Positions 43,037 through 52,370 of a stretch of 64,000 nt of DNA are shown here, one piece after another; positions within the stretch are counted from its first letter, which is position 1, and the number at the start of each line of letters is the position of its first letter. The notes beneath the pieces were generated by a model. That model did no database searches. It saw only the letters and a list, made by a program, of their open reading frames with translations, and was not told the DNA's origin. Source of the stretch: G965229605 sp965229605 (GTDB taxonomy: Bacteria > Pseudomonadota > Alphaproteobacteria > CBDDJK01); NCBI GenBank assembly GCA_965229605.1, contig OZ245892.1, forward strand, positions 2,663,876 through 2,727,875. Reading direction: 5' to 3'. A program made the translations under genes and the position numbers.

Positions 43037-44392
43037 ATGGGACTTGAAATTGAAATTGGCTGGCTGACGCTGATCATGTTTGGCAGCCTGCTGGTGGTGC
43101 TGGCCGCCGGATTGCCGCTGGCTTTTGTCACCGGCGGGCTGGCCTGCGTTTTCCTTTTCCTGCTGGGTGATGAACAGGTTCTGAATATCGTGCCAAGCCG
43201 GATTTTCCCGCTGATGACCAATTATCAGCTTTCGGCCATCCCGCTTTTTATCTTTATGGCGGCGATGCTGGAACGCGCCGGGCTGATCCGTGAAATGTTT
43301 GACGTGATCTATAAGCTGCTTGGCGGCACCCGGGGCGGGCTGGCCGCCGCAACCATCATTGCTTCCACCATTCTGGCCGCCATGGTCGGGGTGATCGGGG
43401 CCGCCGTGGTGACCATGGGAATCATCGCTCTGCCTGCCATGCTACGCCGCAATTATGACCCGAAAATTGCCATGGGCTCGATTATGGCGGGCGGGACGCT
43501 TGGCATTCTGATCCCGCCCTCCATTCTGGCAATTATCTATGCGGTTGTCGCCGAACAATCGGTCGGCGAATTATTTATTGGTGCGGTGCTGCCCGGCTTG
43601 ATGCTTTCCGGCCTTTATATTCTATACGTCACGCTGCGCTGCACGATCAACCCTTCCCTTGGCCCGCCGATTGCCAAAGAAGAACGCATCGGATTCATCG
43701 AAAAACTCCATCTTTTAAAGCAGATGGCCGCGCCTATTACCCTGATTCTGGTGGTCTTTACCGTGCTGTTCTCAGGGGCCGCAACCCCGGTCGAAGCCGC
43801 CGGAATCGGCACCTTTGGCTCTTTCATCGTTGCCGCCTTGCACCGTCGCCTCGATTGGGCGCGGGTGCGCTCGGCCTGCCTCACCACCCTCAAAGCCACA
43901 ACAATGGTCGTCTGGATCATGTTCGGCGCCACCATCTTCGTCGGCCTCTATGTGCTGGAAGGCGGACAGCAATTCGTCACCGATGCACTCGCCGCAACCG
44001 GACTAGGACCCTGGGGAATCCTGATCCTTATGCAAATCTTGCTGGTTATCCTCGGCATGTTCCTCGATTGGGTCGGAATCCTGTTGCTCTGTGTGCCGAT
44101 CTTTATCCCGATTATCAAAGGCCTGGGTGCCGCAGCCTTTGGACTCGATACACAAGCCGACCTCGTGCTCTGGTTCGGCGTGCTCTATCTGGTCAATATG
44201 CAAATGAGCTTCCTGTCCCCGCCCTTCGGCTATGCGCTCTTTTACCTGCGCGGAGTCGCCCCCGCCTATATCCCCATGGGCGATATTTTCAAAGCCGCCA
44301 TTCCCTTCCTGCTCTTGCAAATCGTTGCGCTTAGTGTCTGTATGCTGGCACCCCAAGTGATTCTATGGCTGCCACGTCTGGTCTATGGTTAA
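43037..44392 (+). CDS. TRAP transporter large permease (DctM type)
   Basis: A 451-residue protein with about twelve membrane segments. It has YQLSAIPLFIFMAAMLERAGLI, GGTRGGLAAATIIASTILAAMVGVIGAAVVTMG, and GGTLGILIPPSILAIIYAVVAEQSVGELFIG, the substrate-path motifs of DctM. The form with MAAMLERAGL and GLGAAAFG is the TakM-type found with Tat-exported oxo-acid receptors. It completes the second TRAP system. Its last eight bases overlap the hemH start. Confidence 0.93.
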   Translation: MGLEIEIGWLTLIMFGSLLVVLAAGLPLAFVTGGLACVFLFLLGDEQVLNIVPSRIFPLMTNYQLSAIPLFIFMAAMLERAGLIREMFDVIYKLLGGTRGGLAAATIIASTILAAMVGVIGAAVVTMGIIALPAMLRRNYDPKIAMGSIMAGGTLGILIPPSILAIIYAVVAEQSVGELFIGAVLPGLMLSGLYILYVTLRCTINPSLGPPIAKEERIGFIEKLHLLKQMAAPITLILVVFTVLFSGAATPVEAAGIGTFGSFIVAALHRRLDWARVRSACLTTLKATTMVVWIMFGATIFVGLYVLEGGQQFVTDALAATGLGPWGILILMQILLVILGMFLDWVGILLLCVPIFIPIIKGLGAAAFGLDTQADLVLWFGVLYLVNMQMSFLSPPFGYALFYLRGVAPAYIPMGDIFKAAIPFLLLQIVALSVCMLAPQVILWLPRLVYG

Positions 44393-45380
44393 AAATCCCG
44401 TCCCTAACCCTATCCCGCCACGAACAGGGACAGGGATTCTACTGATAAATCTTGGAACCCCCGATCAACCAACCCCTGCATCGGTCAGACGCTATCTCGC
44501 CGAATTTCTAAGCGATTTGCGAGTCGTCGAAATTCCCCGTATTGCCTGGCAGCCGGTTTTACGCGGTATTATCCTTCCCATACGCGGGCGAAAATCAGCC
44601 GCTCTCTATCAGACGATCTGGGACAAGGAAAAAAACGACTCCCCCCTGAGGGCCTATACCAAAGGGATTTCTGACAGGCTTTATAAAAAACTCGGGCCCG
44701 ATATTCAGGTTGATTATGCCATGCGCTATGGCAACCCGTCCATCAAACAAAGATTGCACCACCTGGTGGATCAGGGCTGCGAACATATCATCGTGCTGCC
44801 GCTCTATCCGCAATTTTGCGCCGCTACGGTGGCGACGGCAATGGATGTGATCTATCGCTGCTGTCTGAAATGGCGGTGGCCGCCAACCATTATTCAAATC
44901 CCCCCCTATTTTGACCATCCGGATTATGTTCAATCCATTGTTGAATCCATCCGCGCCGACCTGCCGGAGGATAGCGAGGCCTTGCTCTATTCCTTTCACG
45001 GGATGCCAGTGCGCACCTATCGCAAAGGCGATCCCTATCATGATCAGGCTCTTGTCAGCTTTGACCTGATCAAAGAAAGGTTGCGCCGACCCGATTTGCC
45101 ACAATATCTGGCTTTTCAATCGCGCTTTGGACCCGAACAATGGCTCAAGCCCTATGCGTCCGAAGAAGTGGTGCGGCTGGCCCATGAAGGAGTCAAAAAA
45201 CTTGCGGTTGTCGCCCCCGGCTTTTCATGCGATTGCATCGAAACATTAGAAGAAATTGCCCTTGGTCTTGAAGAAAGTTTTGTCGAAGCTGGCGGGGAGA
45301 AATTGACCTATATTCCCTGTTTGAATGACAGTGACTGGGCTGAATCGCTCTATCTTTCGCTGATTGAACGCTATCTTTAA
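44385..45380 (+). CDS. hemH: Ferrochelatase
   Basis: A 331-residue enzyme of the ferrochelatase fold: GILLINLGTPDQPTPASVRRYLAEFLSD at the start, LPLYPQFCAATVATAMD, the catalytic His in YSFHGMPVRT, and QSRFGPEQWLKPY. It inserts ferrous iron into protoporphyrin IX in the last step of haem synthesis. The start overlaps the TRAP permease gene by eight bases, an unexpected coupling with a transporter. The ubiE gene follows 10 bases after its stop. Confidence 0.95.
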   Translation: MVKNPVPNPIPPRTGTGILLINLGTPDQPTPASVRRYLAEFLSDLRVVEIPRIAWQPVLRGIILPIRGRKSAALYQTIWDKEKNDSPLRAYTKGISDRLYKKLGPDIQVDYAMRYGNPSIKQRLHHLVDQGCEHIIVLPLYPQFCAATVATAMDVIYRCCLKWRWPPTIIQIPPYFDHPDYVQSIVESIRADLPEDSEALLYSFHGMPVRTYRKGDPYHDQALVSFDLIKERLRRPDLPQYLAFQSRFGPEQWLKPYASEEVVRLAHEGVKKLAVVAPGFSCDCIETLEEIALGLEESFVEAGGEKLTYIPCLNDSDWAESLYLSLIERYL

Positions 45381-45390
45381 ACGAAAACCG

Positions 45391-46131
45391 ATGTCTGATC
45401 CCGACAATATACAGGCCGAGCCCGCAGATTCTCTGGCAGAAAAAGTGGACCAGGTTTTTAGCAGCGTTGCCAGCCGCTATGATGTGATGAATGACCTGAT
45501 GTCGCTTGGCACGCACCGGGTCTGGAAAGCCACATTGATTGATTCACTGATGGCCGATGGCGGGCGCGGTCATCTTCTGGATGTTGCGGGCGGCACCGGC
45601 GATATTGCAGAAGGCTATCTTGCCGCAGGCGGCGTTAAGGCAACACTGGTTGATCGCAATGCGGCCATGGTCAAACAAGGCATCACCCGGGCCTGGAATC
45701 ACGGCATCGACCCGACTCATGGTAGCTGTCTTGCCCGGCTGGTCGGCGATGCGGTTGATCTGCCGCTTGGCGATGAACAGGTCGATACTTATGTCATCGC
45801 TTTTGGCCTGCGCAATATTGAAGACCGACCCCGTGCCTTGCAGGAAGCCTGGCGGGTGCTCAAGCCGGGCGGGCGGTTCTTCTGCCTGGAGTTCAGCAAG
45901 GTCACTCTTCCCGGGGTTGATCAGGCCTATCAGCTTTATTCACGCCTGATCCCGCAGCTTGGCCAATGGGTGGTTGGGGATAAGGACTCCTATGATTACC
46001 TGATTGACAGTATTCGCCGCTTTCCCGCGCAACCAGCCTTAAAGCGCATGGTCGAGGAAGCAGGCTTTAAACGCTGTAGCTGGCGCGATCTCAGCGGCGG
46101 CATTGCGGCTATTCATTCCGGCTGGAAATAG
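45391..46131 (+). CDS. ubiE: Ubiquinone/menaquinone methyltransferase
   Basis: A 246-residue class I SAM methyltransferase. It has VFSSVASRYDVMNDLMSLGTHRVWK, motif I LLDVAGGTGDIAEGY, FGLRNIEDRPRALQEAWRVLKPGGRFFCLEFS, and the C-terminal SIRRFPAQPALKRMVEEAGF, all typical UbiE signatures. It carries out the C-methylation in ubiquinone synthesis. ATG 45391 is chosen; a TTG 27 bases earlier would overlap hemH. Placement directly behind hemH joins two respiratory cofactor steps. Confidence 0.94.
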   Translation: MSDPDNIQAEPADSLAEKVDQVFSSVASRYDVMNDLMSLGTHRVWKATLIDSLMADGGRGHLLDVAGGTGDIAEGYLAAGGVKATLVDRNAAMVKQGITRAWNHGIDPTHGSCLARLVGDAVDLPLGDEQVDTYVIAFGLRNIEDRPRALQEAWRVLKPGGRFFCLEFSKVTLPGVDQAYQLYSRLIPQLGQWVVGDKDSYDYLIDSIRRFPAQPALKRMVEEAGFKRCSWRDLSGGIAAIHSGWK

Positions 46132-46178
46132 CCGGACTACTTCTTTTTGTAAAATCCTGCTCTGTTCGAGGTCGAAAA

Positions 46179-46985
46179 ATGACGAAACCCGTTTTTGTTC
46201 TCGGCGTTGGTGCGCCAAAAGCAGGAACCAGCTGGCTGCACGCACAACTCCACCGCCAGACCTATGCCGACTTTGGATTCATCAAAGAATACCATATCTG
46301 GGATGCCAAGTTTAACCCTCTCTCCACCGAATTTGTTGCGACTGCTTTTAAAGGTGAACGCTCCAGCAATGCCCTGCGCCGCTTGATGCAGCAGGACGAC
46401 CATATCTATACCCAATATTTCAAAAGCCTGCTCTCCGACACAATCTGGCTGACCGGGGATATCTCGCCAGGCTATTCAACGCTGGATGCCGAGGTCTATA
46501 AAAGAATCCGGGACTTGCTGGAATCAGCAGGATTTAGCCTCAAGATTATCTATTTGATGCGCGATCCCGTGCAAAGGATATGGTCCTCTTTGCGGATGAT
46601 CCAGCGCAATCAGGCCAGCGAAGGCAACCTGATCAAAGATTCTGACCTGATCGAACGTTTCATCGCCCATACGCAAGCACCAGTGCAGCGCGAGCGCACC
46701 TGCTATGATCAGATTGTGCCAAGGCTGCTTGGCAGTTTTGACCCCTCACAGGTCTATTTTGATTTTTATGAACAATTATTTCAGCCACAGTCTATTGAAA
46801 AAATTGGTAATTTTATCGGAGCAAAACTTGCAGACGTTGATGTGGAACAGAAAGTGAATGAATCCAAATCTATTCCTTTGCCAGCAGAACTACAGGCTCA
46901 GGGACGCAAGATATTTTCAGATGTCTATGACTTTTGCTATCAGACTTTTCCTGCAACCCGCAAACTATGGGATCAGGACGTATAA
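46179..46985 (+). CDS. PAPS-dependent sulfotransferase family protein
   Basis: A 268-residue P-loop sulfotransferase. The 5'-phosphosulfate loop is GAPKAGTSWLHAQL at residues 11-24, and the 3'-phosphate site is IIYLMRDPVQRIWSSLRMIQRN near 125. The C terminus has FDFYEQLFQPQSIEKIGNFIG, also typical. It transfers sulfate from PAPS to a carbohydrate or other acceptor. The adjacent glycosyltransferase and PagL-like gene suggest a cell-surface glycan or lipid as acceptor, though none is shown. Confidence 0.88.
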   Translation: MTKPVFVLGVGAPKAGTSWLHAQLHRQTYADFGFIKEYHIWDAKFNPLSTEFVATAFKGERSSNALRRLMQQDDHIYTQYFKSLLSDTIWLTGDISPGYSTLDAEVYKRIRDLLESAGFSLKIIYLMRDPVQRIWSSLRMIQRNQASEGNLIKDSDLIERFIAHTQAPVQRERTCYDQIVPRLLGSFDPSQVYFDFYEQLFQPQSIEKIGNFIGAKLADVDVEQKVNESKSIPLPAELQAQGRKIFSDVYDFCYQTFPATRKLWDQDV

Positions 46986-47016
46986 TTTATATCCATTCGT
47001 TTTTGATGCATGACGG

Positions 47017-48027
47017 ATGAAAAACAAGGCCTTCACAATGATTCCTAAAATATCAGTGATTATTCCTGTTTATAATACAGCAGCTTATCTGGAAAAATGC
47101 TTGCAATCGGTTATGGTGCAGGAATTTGACGATATTGAAATTATTTGCGTTGACGATGCCTCACCGTCTGCTGAACAGGAACACCGGATCATCCGCCGCC
47201 TGATGCAAGAGGATTCGCGCCTTTCCTTGCTGGTGCATGAACAAAATCAAGGCCTTGGCGGTGCGCGCAATACAGCAATCAGGGCAGCAAAGGCGGACTT
47301 TCTGTTCAGCATCGACAGCGATGATTATGTTGATCCTGATATCCTTTCCCTGCTCTGGCAGCGCAAGAGCGAGACCGGATCAGATATCGTGCAATGCGGT
47401 TATACAAAAGTGGATATAAACGGGCAGGTTCTGGAGACAAGCCCGGTCACGGACAAGGTCATTGAAGGCAAAGACCTCACTCCTTTTATGGCGGAGGCCT
47501 TTCCGTTCTTTCATGGAAAATTATGGCGCAAGTCGCTGTTTCTTGATCACCAGATTTTCTTCCCGCCGCATCTTTATTACCAGGATTCAGCAACCACACC
47601 CCGGATTTTGCATTTTGCAAAGCGGTTTTCAACGCTGGGGAAATGCCCCTATTATTATGTGCAACACCCGGAATCTGTGACAAACCGGCATAGTGATAAA
47701 CATCTTCTGGACCATATCCGGGTGGCAGGAATCCTGAAGAGTTTTTTGCAAGACCATGATATCTGGTCACTCTATAAGGATGATTTTCTGCGCTATATCA
47801 GCCAGAGCTTTGGCAATCACGCTGCCCATATGCGCAAAAATAATCCCGATACCGCCGAAACCCGTCAATATCTCCGCCACTTGCTGATGCTGAAATGGAT
47901 GTTTAACAGCTGCGATAGCTGGCTTCAGGACCAGACACCTCAGGCCCTTCAAAAGCTGATTGAGGACTCCGCAGATTTTGAATCCGCAAAAATGAAACAG
48001 GCATCGCTTCAACAATTTGACAGTTGA
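47017..48027 (+). CDS. Family 2 glycosyltransferase
   Basis: A 336-residue GT-A enzyme. The N-terminal domain has ISVIIPVYNTAAYLEKCLQSVMVQ, IICVDDASPSAEQ, GGARNTAIRAAKADFLFSIDSDDYVDPDI (nucleotide and DxD metal site). The C-terminal 100 residues are specific to this protein. Two starts are possible (47017 or 47038); the second has AAGG before it. It probably acts in surface polysaccharide or glycolipid synthesis with the adjacent sulfotransferase, 31 bases upstream. Confidence 0.88.
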   Translation: MKNKAFTMIPKISVIIPVYNTAAYLEKCLQSVMVQEFDDIEIICVDDASPSAEQEHRIIRRLMQEDSRLSLLVHEQNQGLGGARNTAIRAAKADFLFSIDSDDYVDPDILSLLWQRKSETGSDIVQCGYTKVDINGQVLETSPVTDKVIEGKDLTPFMAEAFPFFHGKLWRKSLFLDHQIFFPPHLYYQDSATTPRILHFAKRFSTLGKCPYYYVQHPESVTNRHSDKHLLDHIRVAGILKSFLQDHDIWSLYKDDFLRYISQSFGNHAAHMRKNNPDTAETRQYLRHLLMLKWMFNSCDSWLQDQTPQALQKLIEDSADFESAKMKQASLQQFDS

Positions 48028-48084
48028 CGCAATCATGCAGTTCTGTCATGGACATAAACCTGAGAGTAATTAAAGGATTCTTTG

Positions 48085-48651
48085 ATGCGTCAGTTCACAT
48101 CGAAAGCAGACAAAGATCAACTGTCTGCGGCTCTTCTCCCAACCATTTCTCTGCTGGCCGTTTTTCTGCTGGTTCTGGCCGGGTTCTTCCTGCGCCCGGA
48201 GGCTGTTAAAGCCGATGATACAACCTATATCCGCTATGGAGTCGGCTATTACGATGCGTTTGACAGCTATGATGCAACCGAATTTCATATCGAGATACTG
48301 CCAGGCTATCATATCCTTGATGTCGTGCGCCCTTTCACCGGTGTAATGGCAACAACCGATTCCGCAACCTATGGCTATGCCGGGCTGCGGGCCGAGTTTG
48401 ACCTTGCTCCTCAATGGCAGATCGTGCCCGCCTTTGCTGCCGGAGGCTATAGCGACGGCGACGGCAAGGACCTTGGTCATGCTGTCGAGTTTCGGAGTGC
48501 ACTTGAGGTCAATTACCAGCTTAACACAGGCGGGCGCATTGGCGGATCGCTCTATCATCTGTCCAATGCCGGACTTGATGAGCAAAACCCGGGGACCGAG
48601 GTTTTTACCTTCCATTACTCGCACCCGCTACAAGAGATGAGACCAAACTGA
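48085..48651 (+). CDS. pagL: PagL-type lipid A 3-O-deacylase (acyloxyacyl hydrolase)
   Basis: A 188-residue outer-membrane barrel protein with a signal peptide (LLPTISLLAVFLLVLAGFFL, then ADD). Alternating hydrophobic strands such as GYAGLRAEFDLA and ALEVNYQLN follow. The C-terminal active site is YHLSNAGLDEQNPGTE: His158, Ser160 and Glu172. The +2 and +14 spacing equals that of Pseudomonas PagL (His126, Ser128, Glu140). PagL removes the 3-O acyl chain of lipid A and softens immune or antimicrobial recognition. AAAGGA precedes ATG 48085. Confidence 0.82.
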   Translation: MRQFTSKADKDQLSAALLPTISLLAVFLLVLAGFFLRPEAVKADDTTYIRYGVGYYDAFDSYDATEFHIEILPGYHILDVVRPFTGVMATTDSATYGYAGLRAEFDLAPQWQIVPAFAAGGYSDGDGKDLGHAVEFRSALEVNYQLNTGGRIGGSLYHLSNAGLDEQNPGTEVFTFHYSHPLQEMRPN

Positions 48652-48691
48652 TCTCTGCCTTTCGGGTTTCCTGACAAAAAGCGAACAGGCC

Positions 48692-49378
48692 ATGATCGGG
48701 AAAAAATCCGACAGCCCGGTGTGTCTGTTTTTTGACTGGGACAATACGCTGGTTGACAGCTGGCCCACTATTCATCAGGCTCTCGGCATTGTTTTTAGCG
48801 AATTTGGCCGCACGCCCTGGACGCTTGAAGAAACAAAACGGCGCAGTCATCGTTCATTGCGCGACAGTTTCCCCGAATTATTTGGCGATCAATGGGAACA
48901 GGCCCGAACGGTCTATCTTTCAGCCTTTGAGGCTGTTCATCTGCAAAATCTTGCTCCGCTTCCGGGCGTTGAGGAATTTCTGGCCGATATGGCCTCGTCT
49001 GGTTTGCCGATGGGGGTGATCAGCAACAAGACCGGGCATTTCCTGCGCAAGGAAATCACCTGTCTTGGCTGGCAGAGGTTTTTCAGCGTAGAGGTCGGAG
49101 CCGGAGATTGTGCCCATGACAAGCCCCATCCTGATGTTGCCCGCTTTGCGCTGGACCAGTTGCACAAAAAATCGTTTGGGACCTTTTCCCCGGATCAAAT
49201 CTGGTATGTTGGCGATACGCCGCTTGATATCAAATTTGCACAGGCCGCAGGCATGACGTCGGTCTTGATTGTGCCAGAAAAACCTTCCTTTAAACAACCG
49301 GCACTTGACGATCCACAGCCTACCTATTACTTTTCTTCTATTCAGGGGTTACATCATCTGCTCACGTTGGATCATTAG
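48692..49378 (+). CDS. HAD-family hydrolase (phosphoglycolate phosphatase-like)
   Basis: A 228-residue haloacid dehalogenase-like phosphatase. Motif I is CLFFDWDNTLVDSW (nucleophile Asp and the +2 Asp), motif II is MGVISNKTG, motif III is the Lys of DKPHPD, and motif IV is IWYVGDTPLDIKFAQAAG. The cap is of type C1. Substrates in this group are small phosphate esters such as phosphoglycolate; specificity is not readable. It lies 40 bases after pagL on the same strand. Confidence 0.87.
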   Translation: MIGKKSDSPVCLFFDWDNTLVDSWPTIHQALGIVFSEFGRTPWTLEETKRRSHRSLRDSFPELFGDQWEQARTVYLSAFEAVHLQNLAPLPGVEEFLADMASSGLPMGVISNKTGHFLRKEITCLGWQRFFSVEVGAGDCAHDKPHPDVARFALDQLHKKSFGTFSPDQIWYVGDTPLDIKFAQAAGMTSVLIVPEKPSFKQPALDDPQPTYYFSSIQGLHHLLTLDH

Positions 49379-49391
49379 AAAAGAGGACATC

Positions 49392-49685
49392 ATGCAATTT
49401 GCTTTGATCGCCCGCGATGGCAAGGATGCCGAGGCTCTGGAGCGTCGGCTTGCCGTGCGCGCGCAGCATCTGGAGGAGGCAAAGAGCCTTCATGCCAAGG
49501 GAAATATTTTAACGGCTGCTGTTATGCTTGATGAGCGCGCGCAGATGGCAGGTTCGATTATGTTGTGTGATTTTCCGGACAGGGATGCGCTTGATGCGTG
49601 GCTGAAGCACGAGATTTATATGACGGCGGATGTCTGGAAAGAGGTCGAGATCATTCCGATCAAGGTGGCCAGTTTAGCCCCCTGA
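49392..49685 (+). CDS. YciI-like protein
   Basis: A 97-residue ferredoxin-fold protein: MQFALIARDGKDAEALERR, an R/H-rich helix AQHLEEAKSLHAKGNILTA, and SIMLCDFPDRDALDAWLKHEIYMTADVWKEVEIIPIK. This matches the YciI family, small dimeric proteins of uncertain enzymatic role. GAGGAC precedes ATG 49392; a longer frame from 49269 would overlap the HAD gene. It ends one base before the convergent transglycosylase gene. Confidence 0.88.
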   Translation: MQFALIARDGKDAEALERRLAVRAQHLEEAKSLHAKGNILTAAVMLDERAQMAGSIMLCDFPDRDALDAWLKHEIYMTADVWKEVEIIPIKVASLAP

Positions 49686-49686
49686 T

Positions 49687-51558
49687 TTAGTTTAGTGTTC
49701 TTATTTGGGGCAGCACTTCGGCATCGACTCCATCGTAGGGCAGGTCATAGCCCCCGGAAGCCGGGTCTTTAGTCGCCGTCACCCCGACATACATAGGCCA
49801 GTCCCCGCTGAGTAATCGTTCAAGGCTTGGCGTGCCTTGTCCCAGGCGCAGTCGATATATCCATAGATTGGCCAGCACATGTTCGACATATTCGCGTGTT
49901 TCGCGTGAAGGGATGGTTTCGATAAACAAGAGCGGGTCATCGTCATACTCATAGGCATCTTGCCATCTGGCAAGATTTCCTGGCCCGGCATTATAGCCCA
50001 CCAGCGTAAAAAACAGGTTTCCGGCAATATCTTCTTTTCCAAGCAGATAGGTCAGATATCGTTGTCCGAGGTCAAGGTTGTGTCCGGTGTCTTCGATGGC
50101 CCGGTCAGTCGTTGAGCGTTGGGTTCGTTCAAGGGGCAGGACTTGGTCTGATTGCGGGTTCAGCCGGGCGATATAGCGGGCGGTTGCAGGCATGAGTTGC
50201 AGGATTCCGCGTGCGCCAGAGCGGCTACGGGCTTTTGGCTGAAAGCGGGATTCCTGCCGGGCCATGGCGAACAGGAGGGCTGGATCGACCAGATAGCCCG
50301 AGTTGGGCTGCCAGCGCGGGACGGGATAGGATAGAGCATCGGGCCGGGGTTTTTTCAGAAGGTCCGGGAATCGCCCGGCCAGTTGCATGGAGACCCCGGC
50401 CATACCGGCCTGATCGACCAGCCAGGCCATATCCTGCAGTTTTTCGGGCGGCAAGAGCGACAACAGCGGCTTTATTTCGCCAAGCGCAAGGGCAGCTTCT
50501 TCGATTTGAGTCAAGGCAATGGCACGTTTGATGGCTGGCAGGGTTAAAAAATCATCAATCTGGCGCGGAGGCGGTAAGTTCCAGGAGAACTGCGGGCGTG
50601 TGCCAAGGGCTGCTTGCGCAAGGAATCCGTAAAAGCTGCGGTCATCTGGATCGATGGTGGCAAGAACGGGCCGGACGTTTTGCGGTTTTCCAGCCCGCAG
50701 CCAGGCCCGCGAGGCCCAGAAGGCAGCCGCCGCCTGTAGCCCGTCTTTTTTGGCACTTTCGGTGCGGGCCATTCCGTCAAACCAGCGTGCGGCCTGATCA
50801 TATTGTTTTTGCCGCCAGGCTGCGAGGCCACCCCACCATCTGGCGGCCACCGCGCGTTTAGGGTCAAGGGCGGTGGCATCAGCGGCTTGCTTCATGGCTT
50901 TTTGATCGCGGGCATAGCGATAATAGCCGCGCGCGATGGTTCCCAGGCTTTCGGCCCGGGCTTCATCGGAAAACCGCCGCATATTTGTTGAGCTATTGAG
51001 ACGTTTCAAGGCATTTGTTGGATAGCCACCCTGAACCATGCGGCGCAGGGTCCGCATTTCCCGGCGAACAGAGCCGCTATAGGCAGGACCAGAGCTTGCT
51101 TTGCGTGGCGTTTTTTCTTTTTTTTCAGGATCAATCGCCTGCCAGTCCGCTGGCACCTGCGGGGAGGCAGGCAGTGTCGGCGGCGGAGCCCCCGGAGTCC
51201 GGCGGCGATTGGCCAGTTTCCATATGCGTTGTGCACCGGGATGATCGGCATAATGCAGCAGCCAGTCATAAAGCTCTGAATATTTGGAGCGATAGGCGGT
51301 TGGATGCATATAGCGTTGAAATTTCACATGGCCGATCAGCATTTGATTCTGGAGCCTTGCAATCAGCTGGTCTGCTTTGTCCCAGTCTCCTTGATCCTGA
51401 AGCGTGAAAATCTGCTGATAGAGGTCCTGATCATGCGCAGAAAGGAACTGAACAGGCGCATGTGTTTGAGGATTTAATGATTGCGCCTTTGCCCTGTCAG
51501 TGGTTGCGCTCCATCCGGCAAGCAGCAGAAACACCGCAAAGACATAAAACCCGGGCAT
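49687..51558 (-). CDS. Soluble lytic murein transglycosylase (Slt-like)
   Basis: A 623-residue periplasmic enzyme. A signal peptide (VFAVFLLLAGWSATTDRAKAQ) is followed by a long alpha-helical superhelix (residues 40-430). The SLT domain then contains LLFAMARQESRFQPKARSRSGARGILQLMPATA with the catalytic Glu in RQES, and VGYNAGPGNLARWQ with the conserved GYN. It cleaves peptidoglycan with 1,6-anhydro product. The proline- and lysine-rich stretch at 125-155 is unusual for Slt. It appears to be a single gene with its own promoter. Confidence 0.92.
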   Translation of the reverse strand: MPGFYVFAVFLLLAGWSATTDRAKAQSLNPQTHAPVQFLSAHDQDLYQQIFTLQDQGDWDKADQLIARLQNQMLIGHVKFQRYMHPTAYRSKYSELYDWLLHYADHPGAQRIWKLANRRRTPGAPPPTLPASPQVPADWQAIDPEKKEKTPRKASSGPAYSGSVRREMRTLRRMVQGGYPTNALKRLNSSTNMRRFSDEARAESLGTIARGYYRYARDQKAMKQAADATALDPKRAVAARWWGGLAAWRQKQYDQAARWFDGMARTESAKKDGLQAAAAFWASRAWLRAGKPQNVRPVLATIDPDDRSFYGFLAQAALGTRPQFSWNLPPPRQIDDFLTLPAIKRAIALTQIEEAALALGEIKPLLSLLPPEKLQDMAWLVDQAGMAGVSMQLAGRFPDLLKKPRPDALSYPVPRWQPNSGYLVDPALLFAMARQESRFQPKARSRSGARGILQLMPATARYIARLNPQSDQVLPLERTQRSTTDRAIEDTGHNLDLGQRYLTYLLGKEDIAGNLFFTLVGYNAGPGNLARWQDAYEYDDDPLLFIETIPSRETREYVEHVLANLWIYRLRLGQGTPSLERLLSGDWPMYVGVTATKDPASGGYDLPYDGVDAEVLPQIRTLN

Positions 51559-51608
51559 AGATAAAGACAGCGACTATTGGACGAAATTCTACTGGAGGAA
51601 GCAGAGCC

Positions 51609-52370
51609 TCACCGGCGGGGAGGAACACGCTCAACCATTGCCTCTCCATAAGGGTCAAGGCGGGGCTGCTCATCATCGTCAGTATCTTCTGTGAATTCAT
51701 ACTCGCTTTCAGGCAAATAGCCATCATCAGACAGCGGGGCCTCTTCAGAATCACGCGAAACGATTTCAGGCACCACCCGTGGCGTTATGCGCGGCACATT
51801 TGTCGGACGCTGCAGCGGCATATCCGACCCATGATCACGGCATATTTCATCTGCAATATCAGTGAGATCAATAAATTCATCAGCCTGACGGCGCAATTCA
51901 TCAGCAATCATCGGCGGCTGCGTTTTCAAGGTGCTGACCACAGTCACCCGCAATCCATGACGCTGCACCGAATGGAGCAAGGATTTAAAATCTCCGTCAC
52001 CTGAAAATAAAACAGCATGGTCTAGCTTGTCAGCCATATCCAGCATATCAATGGCCAGTTCCATATCCATATTGCCTTTTATTTTACGGCGTCCCTGGGT
52101 ATCGGTATATTCCTTGGCCGGTTTGGTGACGATGGTATATCCATTATAATCCAGCCAGTCGACCAGCGGACGGATTGGCGAATATTCATTATCTTCAAAT
52201 AACGCGGTGTAGTAAAAGGCACGGACCAGCCGACCCTGCCGTTGAAAGAGTTTAAGCAATTTGCGGTAATCAATATCAAAATTGAGTGATTTTGTGGTAA
52301 AATAGAGATTGGCGCCATCAATAAACAGCGCAACGCGGTCATGTTGAGAGATACCAAGTTCGACACCCAT
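51609..52370 (-). CDS. NYN/LabA-like PIN-fold protein
   Basis: A 253-residue protein whose first 170 residues are a NYN domain: RVALFIDGANLYFTTKSLNFDIDYRKLL (first acidic site), KGNMDMELAIDMLDMADKLDHAVLFSGDGDFKSLLHSVQRHGLRVTVVS (further acidic residues). These are predicted metal-dependent RNases of the PIN fold. The C-terminal 80 residues are acidic and disordered, ending EDTDDDEQPRLDPYGEAMVERVPPRR. It is divergent from the S41 protease gene across a 321-base gap. Confidence 0.87.
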   Translation of the reverse strand: MGVELGISQHDRVALFIDGANLYFTTKSLNFDIDYRKLLKLFQRQGRLVRAFYYTALFEDNEYSPIRPLVDWLDYNGYTIVTKPAKEYTDTQGRRKIKGNMDMELAIDMLDMADKLDHAVLFSGDGDFKSLLHSVQRHGLRVTVVSTLKTQPPMIADELRRQADEFIDLTDIADEICRDHGSDMPLQRPTNVPRITPRVVPEIVSRDSEEAPLSDDGYLPESEYEFTEDTDDDEQPRLDPYGEAMVERVPPRR

